Below, piece by piece: positions 12,783 through 25,070 of a stretch of 64,000 bases of DNA; within the stretch, counting starts at the first letter, position 1; each line of letters opens with the position of its first letter. A model generated the notes under the pieces. That model was not told the DNA's origin, did not search any database, and was given only the letters and a program-made list of their open reading frames with translations. The stretch comes from Piliocolobus tephrosceles (Eukaryota; Chordata; Mammalia; Primates; Cercopithecidae): contig NC_045441.1 of the NCBI RefSeq assembly GCF_002776525.5, forward strand, positions 67,399,467-67,463,466. Direction: 5' to 3'. The translations under genes and the position numbers were made by a program.

Positions 12783-13108
12783 TTTTTTTTCTTGAGACAG
12801 AATCTGGCTCTGTCACCCATGCTGGAGTGCAGTGACATGATCTCGGCTCACTGCAACCTCCACCTCCCGGGTTCAAGCAATTCTGTCTCAGCCTCCTGAT
12901 TAGCTGGGACTACAGGTGCATGCCACCATGCCTGGCTAATTTTTGTATTTCTTTTTTCTTCTTCTTCTTTTTTTTTTTTTTTTTTTTGTAGTAGAGATGG
13001 GGTTTCACCATGTTGGTCAGGCTGGTCTTGAACTCCTGACCTCAGGTGATCCGCCCACCTTGGCCTCCCAAAGTGTTGGGACTATAGGCGTGAGCCACTG
13101 CGCCTGGC
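12783..13108 (-). mobile_element. Alu, full length, expanded middle linker
   Basis: A reverse Alu with a T tail at 12782-12791, both arms and the reversed 5' end 'gagccactgcgcctggcc'. It is flanked by a clean 10-base duplication 'ccatttatct' (12773-12782 and 13109-13118). The A-rich linker between the arms has grown into a 37-base T/C tract (12951-12987), which makes the element longer than usual. Confidence 0.96.
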
Positions 13109-13118
13109 CCATTTATCT

Positions 13119-14845
13119 CGTATCTGATTTAATGTAGCTTGTACTTAGGAAGCATTAATAAGGTATTTCTGGGGCATTTATTGCTCATCGAAAGTGAGCT
13201 TGTACATTACTTTTTTATTCCTAGTAAATGTGGTCCTGATAGGCTCAGGACCTTGATAGAAAATTAAATCTTTCAGTTAGAGCTAATGACTTAAAGAAGG
13301 GCTAAACAGGTAGGGAGGCATTTGTGAACTTTTATTCCTGAAATCTTGTCAGTTCTGTTTGAGGAAGACCACAAATTAGGGTAGTACCCTTGGAACACAA
13401 AACTAGACAATTTGCTATTCTTTTTGGTTATAGGTAAGATAATTATTATTCAGTTTCTTTATACAATTATAGTTTGCTATGCAAGCCAACATGAATATCA
13501 ATCAACTTACATTCATTAGGAAAATAAGAAACAATACGTTTTGACCAATAAAAACGGGCCCAGAGCAAAGATAAATGCCCTCCTGTTCCCTACTCCCTCT
13601 GCCTCAGACAAAAACAAAATTACCATACTTCTTCAATGAGTGGGGGTCGTGTGTTTGGCTAAGGACATAGGAAACTGGGATGAAGGCATTGAGGAAAACA
13701 GGGTGAGCAAGCTTTTTCCTTAGTAGTGGAAGGAAACTTACTAAACGTGGCTCGGGAATGTAGGTACAAACATTTTTATAGTTTTGGTGTTTTCCTAGAA
13801 GTTCAAAGTGGCTGCTGGATTGAAGAGACTCTGAGCATTGCCTGGGGACACTGACTGTGAGGACCATGGGGGTCCAGTGGTAACACATCAGCTGAATTAG
13901 CTTCATTTTCCCCCAAGTAATGAGATCTGGGTTCTAGGCAGAATTAAAAGTATGGTTGTATTTTCTTTTGTTTTTAAACAGGCCAGATTGAGTTATCTTT
14001 TCTAGTACTTCACTAACCGTTTTTTTTTTTTTTTTTTTCCACTAACTCTCTACACTCACCACTTTTGGGGAAAAAAATTACCTTTTTTTTCCCCCTTTCT
14101 CATAAAGATTAAAATCCTTAATGTAATAGTTTCCCAGAGGCCTTGTTGTTCTCATTTCAAATAATATCTGAAGTCACTAGTAGCTTCACTTTAAAAAATT
14201 TTCCAGATAATTAATGCTCACAGGCCTGAAGTTATATTTTGTGCTTTATATGTCTTTCGTAAAAAGCAAGCTATGTACATTTTTCTTTAAAGACCTAGGC
14301 AAGGGGGAACTTCTATATGTCTATTTTGGATCACAGAGATACATGGAAGTTTGTTTTCCTCTAGGCACTGTCCTTATCCAAATATTTACCTCACCATCCA
14401 AAGTGTTCACATTTCAAAAATATTTAACTTAATTATGTACAAATTTGTTTAAAACCTAGCATTCTTGAAGAGTAAATACCAATGAAAATAATAAAATACA
14501 TATATACATATCTGGTATAGAATAACTAGAAGGAAACTAGACAATATTTCAAATATTTCCAAACGTATATTCCATTATTATCTTTAGTACAGGAGGGTAC
14601 TAGGAAGTTTTCTCATAAAATAAAACCATAATAGACAAAGTCTTCCCATTTTTAACTTTTCTTGTAACAAAATTTTCCAACTTGTCTTAGACGGTATGAA
14701 TGAATTAGCTACTCACATGTGTGCCTACAAAAGTAGACAAAACTTTCATGTTTGTAACCATAGTCCTTTAAGTATTAGGTCTAATTAGTTTTAAAATATT
14801 ATAATTGTTGTAAAACAAGGCAATTAGGCAATTGAAGATATATTT
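13119..14845. other. single-copy intergenic DNA with T tract
   Basis: No repeat family is recognised. A 19-base T run sits at 14020-14038. The 100-residue open frame at 13604-13906 on the minus strand is the longest outside repeats. It shows no domain, transmembrane pattern or codon bias that would support a gene. Confidence 0.5.
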
Positions 14846-15055
14846 CAGGTCAGCAAACTTTTTCTGTAAAGAGCCAGATAGTAAATATTTTCCACTCTGT
14901 GGGCTATATGGTTTCTGTTGCAACTACTTAACTTTTGTTTGTAGCAAGAAAACAGCCATATACAATACATAATGGAGTGGATTGGCTGTTTCCCAATAAA
15001 GCTTTATTTAAACAAGCAGACATGGGCTGGAGGTGGTAGGAGGGTCATAGTACAT
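14846..15055 (+). mobile_element. MER5A (hAT-Charlie non-autonomous DNA transposon)
   Basis: The element reads from 'caggtcagcaaactttttct' through 'gagccagatagtaaatattt' (14871-14890), 'gtttctgttgcaactactta' (14911-14930) and 'cccaataaagctttatttaa' (14992-15011). That is the order of the MER5A consensus. It encodes no transposase. Confidence 0.9.
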
Positions 15056-16244
15056 TGAAATGGGCCTCAATGTAGCTGATATTGTCATCAGAAAAACGTT
15101 TCAACATTTTCAGTATAACTTCATAGGTATTCTGTTGTACCTGAATACAGTTTAGATTCCATAAGGGGCAATAAAAAATTCATTTTCAGTTCGTCATTAT
15201 GTATTTTGATGTGAATAACCACTTGTCTTAAATGTGAATTGAAATGTGACAACCACACTTTTGTATTTTTAAAATTAAATGAAGTCTGTGCTGAATGATT
15301 TTTTGAAACACAGAGCTCAAATTTTGCCTTATCCTTTCTTTAAAACAGATTATTTTTGCTTCATATTTATTCCATTTCCTCTTTTCTGTTCCCAGTAGAC
15401 TTACTCATTTTCTTATGCATAGTAGGGCCAGATAAATAATCATCCTAAAATTATTCATAAACAGATTTTTAAACATTATAATTGATTAAAATGTTTTACT
15501 CTGGGGTAGGCAAAATGGTAGCAGATTGGAGTATTTTGATATTCATAGGAACGGTAGTCTTAAGTTTCAATCCCATATTTAATTCTGGAGAACATATATC
15601 ATTTTATAAGAAATACACTGATTAATTTTATTTTCCTTCCCACACACAGGTATCGTATTCTTTGAAAAATTAATAAGTATCTATAGCACTCTGCTGTAAA
15701 CCCTGAGAAAAGGGAATATGATTCAGGCAGTTAAAATGCATTAACTATTTAGAAATGTGATTTTAGAGACAAAACAAAATCAAACTATGGAACAGAAATG
15801 CCTGAAAACAAATGTCTAAAGGATATTACTTGTGATGGGGTTAAATTTAATGCGGAGATTTTTATCCTGCAAAAGAGTACTGGAAGCCATTTTCTTGTTG
15901 AATTATACTCAAGGAAATAAGTTTTCTGGTTTTTGAGTATCACATCTTTTAAAAAGTTATTTACCCAACTTTTATATTTATTCTTATCTTTCAGGACAAT
16001 AAAATTACCATAATTTTTGAATTTCTTTTAGAATATAAAATGCAGTCATAATTCTCTCTAAAGTTTTATGAAAGAGCCATGTATTTTTGTGAGTGAACTA
16101 ATAAATAAAATTTAGTTAGCTTGAATTTTTAAAAGTTTAAAAATTTTAAAAGATTAATTTTTTTTTTTCTTTTGGGAGAATGTTCTTTTAAAGCAACCCA
16201 TACAGGTTCATAAAAATACTGAAGGCTACTTAAAATCAACTGAA
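15056..16244. other. single-copy AT-rich DNA
   Basis: Nothing recognisable beyond short A/T runs. Confidence 0.5.
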
Positions 16245-16962
16245 TATGGGAGTTCTCCAAAAAACTGAAAAGTAGAACTACCATATGATCTAGCAATCCT
16301 ACTACTGGATATATACCTGAAGGAAATGAATTAAATATTTTTCAAAGCTATCTGTACTCTTTTGTTAATTATAGCATTATTAACAATAGCTAAGATATGG
16401 AATCAACCTAAGTGTCCATTGATGGATGAATGAATAAAGAAAAGGTGGTATGTATACAGAATACAATGTTACTCAGGCTAAAACAAAATGCAGTCTTATC
16501 ATTTGCCTCAACATGGATGAACCTGGCAGATACTGCTAAGTGAAATAGGCCAGGAATAACAAGACAAATACTGCACCATCTTACTTATACATGGAATCTA
16601 AAAAGATTGAATTTGTAGATGTAGAGAGTAGAATGGTGGTTATAAGGGGCTCAGGGGCAGGGGTTGCAGAGTTGGGCTTGGGAAAATGCTGGTCAAAAGA
16701 TACAAAACTTCAGTTGGATAGGAGGAATAAGTTCAAGAGGTCTATTGTACAACCATGGTGACTATAGTTAATAACAATATGCTGCATTCTTTAAAAATGC
16801 CAAGAGAGTAGATTTGAAGTGCTCTCCTGACAAAAATGCTAACTAATAAGGTAATGCATATATTAATCAGCTTGATTTAGCCATTTTGTAATGGCTAAAT
16901 AATATTTCAAAACATCATGTTGCATGTGATAAATAAATGCAGCTTTGTCAATTTAAGTAGAA
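16245..16962 (+). mobile_element. L1 3' end (L1MA/L1PB-type)
   Basis: Starts inside late ORF2 ('aactaccatatgatctagca' at 16278-16297, 'tggatatatacctgaaggaa') and continues through the 3'UTR ('aaccatggtgactatagtta' 16751-16770, 'gcttgatttagccattttgt' 16870-16889, 'tcaaaacatcatgttgcatg' 16907-16926). It is 5'-truncated, with no open frame. Confidence 0.92.
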
Positions 16963-17229
16963 TTAAGTTTAAAAAATTAACTGAAATCATCAAAATACTT
17001 CAAAATAAACCTAACAATAACATAAATATGAAGTTCCTGACATGAATGAGAAAAACACAGTAAATAGCAAACTTGTTAAAAATATTCTGTAAAATATGTT
17101 ATAAGAACTTGACTTTGATGAACTAAAATAGAGGAAGAAAATGATGTTGACTTGTTTTGCCATTTATATTTGAATTACTTAGAAAACTGTTATTTTAATA
17201 GTAACAAATCATAACATTATAACAGTAGT

Positions 17230-17368
17230 TTCTTTTTATTGTATGTATTAACTGTCAGGCACTCTACTAAATGCTTTACAGAATTATCTCTGATACTGAG
17301 TGAAGTTTAATTTTACAACTATAATATCATAGTCAAAAGTCCCTGTTATTAAAAAAGACTCCATTTTA
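17230..17368 (-). mobile_element. possible MIR fragment
   Basis: 'gtcaggcactctactaaatg' then 'ctttacagaattatctctga' resembles the reverse MIR 3' half. It is strongly diverged. Confidence 0.45.
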
Positions 17369-17579
17369 ATTTTGTAATTATACTTGTCATTTAAGATAAA
17401 ATAAATACATTTTAATAGCCCTGTAACAAATAGAGCAACTTCCAATTTCTTGAGAGATGATATCCAAACTTCTGCAGATAATCTAGAATGTCCTATTGTT
17501 TAGAAAACTTCCATCTAAGGATTCTCTTTATTTTTAAATGTACATAATCCAAGTTTCTCCAAGATACTAATATACATTC

Positions 17580-18380
17580 TTGAATATCAAATATTGTTGA
17601 ATGGAGGCCATTACCTCAGTGACTCTCTCAAAAGAGAATCCCTATAAATCAGTGCAGTTGATTGGCTTGGAGAAGGGCTGTTGATTTTAAAATCCTTTCT
17701 TCTTTCTATGCAAATGAGATGTTATGTGTTGACTTTGAATACAAAGGTGGTGGAAGGCTGAAGTTGAATTAGGTGTTATTTTAGGGTAATATCAGGGTCT
17801 GTAGTCCTTTTTATTATGCTTGCAAATACATGTTCTATACCAAGTGCTAATCCTCATGAATGGGGTTGTTCTTAAAATTTTTTTTGTATTATACTATCTG
17901 GAAATAACCTCATTTTTAAAAACAGACTAATGACTCAATCAAAAGTTACAGCTGATCCCTCCTGAAATTTCTTAAGTTCTATCACTATAACAGGACCATT
18001 TTTAAACTGGACTCAGACTCAGATGACATATGATCACTGCCAGCTGCATCAAGTGGCAAAGTCTGGGTAAAAATAAGTTATTTGACCAGAACAGCCGAAC
18101 AAAGCTGAAAATCTTCTGACACCTGATCCCTTTAGCAGCTGTGGAAATCTATTGAAAGGGCTCTCTTTCTAATGTATTTGTCAGAATGCTAATCAGAAAA
18201 ATGACTTCATGTTATGAGTCATACAGTCACCTCTATGGACCTCATTAGACTTAAATGAGCACACTCAAGTCCAGCGCAATCATTCAGTTCAGCCATATGT
18301 TGGTAAAGAAGATCTCTCAGTAGTTGGGCTCCTGGCCAACTGTGAATATTGTCAAGTGAAGAAATGAGGGGAAAATTGAA
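17580..18380. other. repeat-free island, candidate conserved non-coding DNA
   Basis: About 800 bases without any recognised repeat, less AT-rich than the flanks. It holds several homeodomain- and POU-like words: ATGCAAAT at 17709-17716 and CTAATCAG near 18190. No open frame is notable. Function is inferred only from its texture. Confidence 0.3.
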
Positions 18381-18534
18381 TGGAGATGTTTATGGCAGAT
18401 ATAGATATAAGGCATTATACTTCCCTGAGAAATCCAAAATATGTGCTTGGATCTATAAGAAGTTCAAACAAGCTAAGCCAAAGAAATTAGACCAAATTTT
18501 ATGGCACACCTAAAACATGCTCTGATGCAGAGGG

Positions 18535-18870
18535 AAATACAAAATTAACTAAGACAAGGACTTAGGCGCTCACAATTTAGAAGGGCAGATAACCACAAAC
18601 ATAGGTAAATGATAGGAAAGTATGAAAAATGTTTAACAATAATGTGCCACTTAAGTTCCTAGAGGAAAGTTTGGAAGTAAGGGATCAATTATGATTGTGT
18701 TAGGTGGGGAGGAGTAGAGGCTGGAGGAATGAGGAAACTTATTAGAGCAGGCAAAATGTGACCTAGGACTGCAAGAATGGAGACAAATTCTGGAAGCACA
18801 TGTGGGCATTGGTAGATAAGAAGGAAGCAAATGGGAAGGCTTTTGCGGTAGCAGATACTGCCAGGGAAAC
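18535..18870 (-). mobile_element. possible L2/L3-like remnant
   Basis: The order of motifs (aaggacttaggcgctcacaa, a purine-rich 'ggtggggaggagtagaggct', 'gcaggcaaaatgtgacctag') resembles the reverse strand of an ancient LINE 3' region. The open frames at 18651-18902 and 18763-18957 fall inside it and are not supported as genes. Confidence 0.35.
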
Positions 18871-19639
18871 GACAGCATTGACAGGGAACAGACGATAGAC
18901 AATTGTGACTGTCATAGAAAGTATAGGTTCAAAGCAGCTTTGTTGTTGATAGGACAATAATGGCAGAAAAGTTTTTAAATGTCAGCCTAAGAAACCTCTA
19001 GAATAAAGCTACATAATTGCAAAAGGTTTAACCAATGGTTTTAAATGAAAACCAATTGTCTCTAAACATATAGAGAATAACATTGTTAGTTTCTCTACAG
19101 GTAAAAGAATGCTTACAGTCTCTTCATAGGTATGTATATATGCAATGCAAAATGTACCACATCAACAAATCAATTAAACACTTTGTTATACTCTTTGCTA
19201 CCAAGAAGGATAACTGTTTATCTAAACTTTTTTTAATTTTTAATTTTTGTGGGTACATAGTAGGTGTATATATTTTGTATATATTTATGGGTTACATGAG
19301 ACATTTTGATACAGGCATGTTTAATAATCACATTAGGGTAAATGGGTAATATTCATCACCTCAAACATTTATCCTTTGTGTTACCAGCAATCCAGTTATA
19401 CTCTTTTAGTTATTTTTAAATGTACAATTAAATTATTTTTGACTATAGTCACCTTGTTGTGCTGGCAAATACTAGGTCATATTTATTCCTTGTATTTTTT
19501 TTTTTTTTTCTTCACTCATTAACGGTTCCCACCTTCTTCCTTACCCACCTCACAGCCTCTGGCAAACATCCTTCTACTTTCTGTCTCCATGAGTTTATTT
19601 TAATGTTTAGCTCCCACAAATAAGCAAGAACATGCAAAC

Positions 19640-22600
19640 TTTGTCTTTCTGTGCCTGAATTAACATAATGACCTCCAGTTCCATCCACGTTGCTGCAAAT
19701 GACATGTCTTATTCTTTCTATGGCTGAGTAGTACTCCATTGTGTATAAGTGCCACATTTTCTTTATCCATTCTTCTGTTGACAAACACGCAGGTGGACAT
19801 CAAATCTTGGCTATTTTGAATAGTGATGCAATATATATGAAAGTGCAGATGCCTCTTTAATATATTGATTTCCTTTCTTTTGGGTATATATTCAGCAATG
19901 GGATTGCTGGATCATATGGTAGATCTATTCTTAGTTTTTTGAGGAACCTCTAAATTGCTCTCCATAGTTATACTAATTTACCTTCCCACCAACAGTGTAC
20001 AAGGGTTCTCTACATCCTTGCCAACATTTGTTACTGCCTGTCTTTTGGATAAAATATATTTTAAATGGGATAATATAATTCACTGTAGTTGCAATTTGCA
20101 TATCTCTAATGATCAATGATGTTGAATACCTTGTCATATACTTGTTTGCCGATTTTATGTCTTCTTTTGAGAAATGTCTATTCAGATCTTTTACCCATTT
20201 ATTAATTAGAATTGGATTATTAGATTTTTTTCCTATACAATTGTTTAAACTCCTTATATATTCTGGCTATTAATTCTTTGTCACATAGGTAGTTTGCAAA
20301 TATTTCCTCCCGTTCTGTGGGTTGTCTCTTCACTTTGTTGATTTTTTCCTTTGCCATACGGAAGTTTTTTTAACTTCATGTGATCCCATTTTTGCATTTT
20401 GGTTTTGATTGCCTGTGCTTGTAGCGTATTACTTAAGAATACTCTACAAGGCCAGTCCAATGTCCTGGAGAGTTTCCCCAATGTTTTCTTTTAGTAGTTT
20501 CATAGTTTTCAGCCTTAGATTTAAGTCTGTAATCCATTATAATTTGATTTTTACATATGGTGAGAGATAAGGGTCTAGTTTCATTCTTTGACATGTGAAT
20601 ATCCAGTTTTCCCAGCACCATTTGTTGAAGAAACTGTCCTTTCGCCAATGTATGTTCTTGGCACTTTTGTCAAAAATGAGTTCACCTTAGACGTATGAAT
20701 TTATTTCTGGTTTCTCTATTCTTTTCCCCTTATCTACGTGTCTATTTTTGTGGCATTACCAGGGCTTTTTTGATATTGTAGCTCTGCAGAATAATTTGAA
20801 GTCATGTATGTGATTCCTCCAGTTTTGTTCTTTTCGCTTAGGATAGTCTTGGCTATTCTGGATCTCCATATAAATTTTAGAATTTTTTTATTTCTGTGAA
20901 GAATGTAATTAGTTTTTTGTAGGAATTGCATTGAATCTGTAGATTTCTTTGGGTAGTATGGACATGTAAATATTAATTGTTACAATCCATGAACATGGAA
21001 TATCTTTCCTTTTTTGTGCCATCTTCAATTTTTGGCATCAATGTTTCATAGATTTATTGTGGAGATCTTTCATGTCTTTGGTTCAGTTCATTCCTAGGTA
21101 CTTTATTTTATTCACAGCTATTGTAAATGGGATTATTTTATTGATTTCTTTGTCAGATGGTTTGCTATTGGCATTTAGAAATGCTACTGATTTATGCTGA
21201 TTTTATATCCTGCTATTTTACCGAGTTTGTTTATCAGTTTCAACAATTGTTAGGTGGAGTCATAGGATTTTTCCAAATACAAGATCATATCATCTGTAAA
21301 CAAGGATAATTTGATTTCGTCCTTTCCAGTTTAAATGTCCCTTATTTCTTTCTCATGTCTGATTGGTCTAGCTAAGATTTCCATTACTATGTTGAATAAC
21401 AGTGATAAAAGTGGGCATCCATGTTATGTTCCAGATCTTAGAGGACAGGCTTCAGATTTTTCTCATTCAGTATGATACTAGCTATGGGTCTGTTGTATGT
21501 GGCCTTTATTACGTTGAAGTATGTTCTTTCTATATCATGGGTTTTTAGGGTTTTTCTTCTTTATTATTTTTTTGTCATGAAGGAATACGGAATTTTCTGC
21601 ATCAGTTGAAATCATCATACGGATTTTGTTCTCCATTCTGCTGATATGCTCTATCACACTGATTTATGTATGTTGAACTATTCTTGCATGTCTAGGATAA
21701 ATCCCACTTGTTCATGATGAAGACTTTTTTTAATGTGTTGCTGATTTTGGTTTGCAAGTATTTTGTTGAGGATTTTGCATCAATATTCAACAGTGATATA
21801 TATTGGCCTGTAGTTTTCTTTTTGTGATGTATCTTTGTCTGGATTTGGTTTCAGGATAACACTGGCCTCATAAAATAAGGTTGGAGCTATTCCCTCCTCT
21901 ATTTTTCAGAATAGTTTGAGTACGATTGGTATTAGTTCTTTAAATGTTTGGTAGAATTTAGCAGTGAAGCCATTGAGGCCCAGGCTTTTCTTTGCTGGGA
22001 GATTTTTTATTATGCCTTCAATCTTGTTCCTTGTTACTTGTTGTTCAGGTTTTTGGATTTCTTCATGGTTCAATCTTGGTAGGTCACATGTGTCTAGGAA
22101 TTTATCCACTTCTTCTAGGTTTTCCAATTTATTGGTATTTAGTTGCTCATAGTAGCCACTAATAATCCTTTGAATTTCTGTGATATCAGTTGTAATGTCT
22201 TCTTTTTCATCTCTGATTTTATTTATTTGGATCTTCACTCTTAGCAAGCCTGACTAAAGTTTTAATTTTGTTTATAATTTCAAAAAAACAACCTTTTGTT
22301 TCGTTAATCTTTTGTTTTGTTTTCTTCATTTCAATTTTACTTGTTTCTGTTCTAATCTTTATTATTTCTTTTCTTCTACTATCTTTGGATTTGGTTTGCT
22401 CTTGTTTTTCTAGTTCTTTACAATGCACTGTTTATTTGAAGTTTTTTTCTTTTTTGATGTAGGTGCTTATAACTGTAAACTTTCCTCTTAGTACTGCTTT
22501 TGCTGTATCCCATAGGTTTTGGTATGTTGTGTTTCCATTTATCATTTGTTTCAAGAAAATTTTCAATTTCCTTCTTAATTTCTTCATTGACTGGACAGTC

Positions 22601-23350
22601 AGGAGCATATTGTTTAATTTCCACGTATGTGTATAGTTTCCAAAATTATTCTTGTTATTGACTTTTAGTTTTATTCCATTGTTGTCAGAGAAGATGCTTG
22701 ATATTATTTCAATTTTATTGAATATTGTAAGATTTGTTTTGTGACCTAACATATGATCTGTTATTGGGAATAATCCATGTGCTGAGGAAAAGAATGTATT
22801 CTGCAGTCATTGGATAAAATGTTCTGTAAATATCAATTAGGTCCATTTTGTCTATAGTGCAGATTAAGACTGATGTTTCTTTTTTGATATTCTGTCTGGA
22901 AGACCTTTCCAATTCTGAAAGTGGTGTGTTGAAGTCTCCAGCTATTATTGTATAGGGATCTATCTCTATCTTTAACTCCAGTAATATTTGCTTCATATAT
23001 TTGGTGCTCTAGTGTTGGGTGCATATATATTTACAATTGTTATATCCTCTGGCTAAATTGACCCCTTTGTCATTATATAATGACCTTTTTTGGTCTCCTC
23101 CTATGGTTTTTATCTTGAAATTTATGTTTTCTGATATAAGTACAGCTACTTCTGCTTTGTCTTGGTTTCCTTTGGCATGTAATATCTTCCTTCATCTCTG
23201 TATTTTCAGTCTACACGTGTCTTTATAAGTGAGGTGTTTTTCTTGTTGGAAACAGATCATTAGGTCTTATTTTTTGGAATCATTCAACTACTATATGTCA
23301 TTTGATTGGAGAGTTTATTTCATTTACATTCAGTGTTATTATTGCCATTT
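19640..23350 (-). pseudogene. L1 ORF2 remnant (endonuclease-reverse transcriptase)
   Basis: An intact ORF2 would encode an apurinic-type endonuclease, a reverse transcriptase and a Cys-rich C-terminal domain for target-primed reverse transcription. Here only pieces are open. A 113-residue piece at 21906-22247 carries the linker before the reverse transcriptase (EIQRIISGYYEQL, then PAKKSLGLNGFTAKFYQTF). Pieces at 22715-22996 and 22833-23024 belong to the endonuclease (AGDFNTPLSELERSSRQ). The piece at 19512-19784 holds the C-terminal WIKKMWHLYTMEYYSAI. The start region at about 23300-23350 reads MAIITLNVNEINSPIK. Stops and frameshifts separate all these parts, so no enzyme is made. Confidence 0.85.
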
Positions 23351-23599
23351 TGTTATTTGTTTCCTGGTTGTTTCGAGGTGTTCTCTTTCTTCTTTCCTTT
23401 TTTCTTGTCTTTCTTTTTATTGAAGGTGATTTTCTCTGGTGGTATGATTTAATTTCTTGTTTTTTGTTCTTTGTATATTTGTTGTATAATTTTTGATTTG
23501 AAGTTATAATGAGGCTTTCACATACTATGTTATAACTCATTATTTCAGCTGATAACAGCTTAACACTGTTTGCATAAGCGAACAAGCAAATAGAAAGCT

Positions 23600-24105
23600 A
23601 ATAGAAACTTTACAACTGAACTTCTTTCTCCTGCTTTTTAACTTTTTATAGTTTCTATTTATATCTCATTTTACTCTCCACGTCTTGAAAAGCTATAGTT
23701 ATTATTCTGTATTTGTTCATCTTTTAGTCTTTGTATCTAAGATAAGAGTAGTTTACTCACCACAGTTACAGTGTTATAATATTCTGTGTTTTTCTGTGTA
23801 CTTACTATTACCAGGGAGTTTTGAACCTACAGATTATTTCTTATTGCTCATTAACCTTTTTTTTTTTCTTTCGGATTGAAGTATTCCCTTTAGCATTTCT
23901 TGTAGGACAGGTCTGGTGTTTATGAAATCCCTCAGCTCTTGTTTGTCTGTGAAAGTCTTTATTTCCCCTTCATGTTTGAAGGATTATTTTCATCAGATAT
24001 GCTCTTCATTGGTAAAAGGTTTTTTCCTTTAGCACACTAAATATGTTATGCCACTCTCTCCTGACTTATAAAGTTTCCACTGAAAAGTCTGTTGCCAGAC
24101 AGATC
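23600..24105 (-). pseudogene. L1 ORF1 C-terminal remnant
   Basis: Reversed L1 ORF1 sequence is recognised from 'gtctggtgtttatgaaatcc' (23910-23929), 'tcttgtttgtctgtgaaagt' (23937-23956) and 'actgaaaagtctgttgccag' (24079-24098). ORF1 encodes the trimeric RNA-binding chaperone. Only part of its C-terminal domain remains; the coiled coil and start are deleted. There is no continuous frame. Confidence 0.7.
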
Positions 24106-24109
24106 AGAT

Positions 24110-24508
24110 AGGTCTGGACTAAATGCTCCCTCTGTGGGTAGGCATTAGCTGAATTCAGCCTGGTTTTGCTTGTGATAGGACAGCACTGAGTTCAGTGCAG
24201 AATCTCACAATTATTACACTCTCCCTCTCTTACGCACAGAGATTCTTTGTCAGCACTATGTGGCCATTGCCTGTGGATGGGAGAAGGGTACTGTAGGCAA
24301 TTCAGGACTATCTTTCCTATCCTCTTCAGTGCCTTTTTTAGTGATATAAAGTTAAAACCAAGTAGTGTGAGTGCTCACCTGATTTTTGGTTTTTATGAAG
24401 GTGCTTTTGTTTTGTGTAGATTGTTGTTAAATTCAGTGATCCTCCAAGGGAGGGGGTTGTCAATCAGTGGAGTCTTTTGTTTGGACATCTTGATTTTCCT
24501 CTTCTAAG
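24110..24508 (-). other. L1 5'UTR segment
   Basis: The reverse complement contains phrases typical of older primate L1 5'UTRs: 'gcactgaactcagtgctgtc' (complement near 24180-24199) and 'aaaaatcaggtgagcactca' (complement near 24370-24389). In an intact element this region carries the sense promoter. Here it is a short, mutated fragment. Confidence 0.65.
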
Positions 24509-25070
24509 ATGGAATACATCAACTACCAAGGGCCCCCAAATTCTAGTAAGAATTGTTATTTCTGTTAATTATAAACAACTCATATGAGCAAACATTTGTT
24601 GAAAGATTATTTTTGTCAAAATTTTATGTGTTAGGGACATAAGGATGACATAAGAAGGAATACAAACACATAAGATAAAAACTGCTGCCTTGTGTGTTTG
24701 TTTTTTGGTCTTTATTGCCCTAAACTATGTTCTAAGTCCAACCTATTAATAAGTCCCAATAAGTTGTCAATTTGGAGAACAATGCTACCATCTCTTTCTG
24801 ATATCCATGGCTATCACCATTAGTCACAAAGTCATTATGTCCCAGACTATGCCACTTCTTTAGCCTGATCCCCTGGCTTTCTGGATATACTGGTCATTCC
24901 AGTACTTCTGAGTATGCCAATGTTGTTCAGCTACTTTTAGATGGCCTACGTATTACAAGTAAAAGGCTTGCTGGAGGGCAGAGAACTTTACTGTATGGTT
25001 TAATTTAATTTTTTGGCAGGGTGTGTATATCCACTGTTGTTCTCATGTTCCACTATTTTCTCCTCAACTG
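24509..25070. other. single-copy spacer
   Basis: No repeat or gene recognised between two reverse LINEs. Confidence 0.45.

Larger units (their letters stand above)
19228..24508 (-). mobile_element. LINE-1 (L1PB/L1MA-type), nearly full span, internally deleted
   Basis: Left to right on the plus strand this shows a T-rich tail (19228-19248), the reversed 3'UTR, reversed ORF2, the reversed C-terminal half of ORF1, and then L1 5'UTR sequence ending near 24508 at an 'acatcttg' motif that matches the reversed L1 5' terminus. The N-terminal half of ORF1 and much of the 5'UTR are missing, with a join near 24105-24112. Many stops and frameshifts make it inactive. Confidence 0.88.

Noticed and set aside
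13604..13906. 100-residue minus-strand open frame
   Set aside because: It has no domain, no conserved motif and no splice or promoter context, and this length is expected by chance in 64 kb.
18651..18957. Two overlapping minus-strand open frames with Ser/Pro-rich sequence
   Set aside because: They lie in a probable ancient LINE trace, and the composition reflects purine-rich DNA on the opposite strand.
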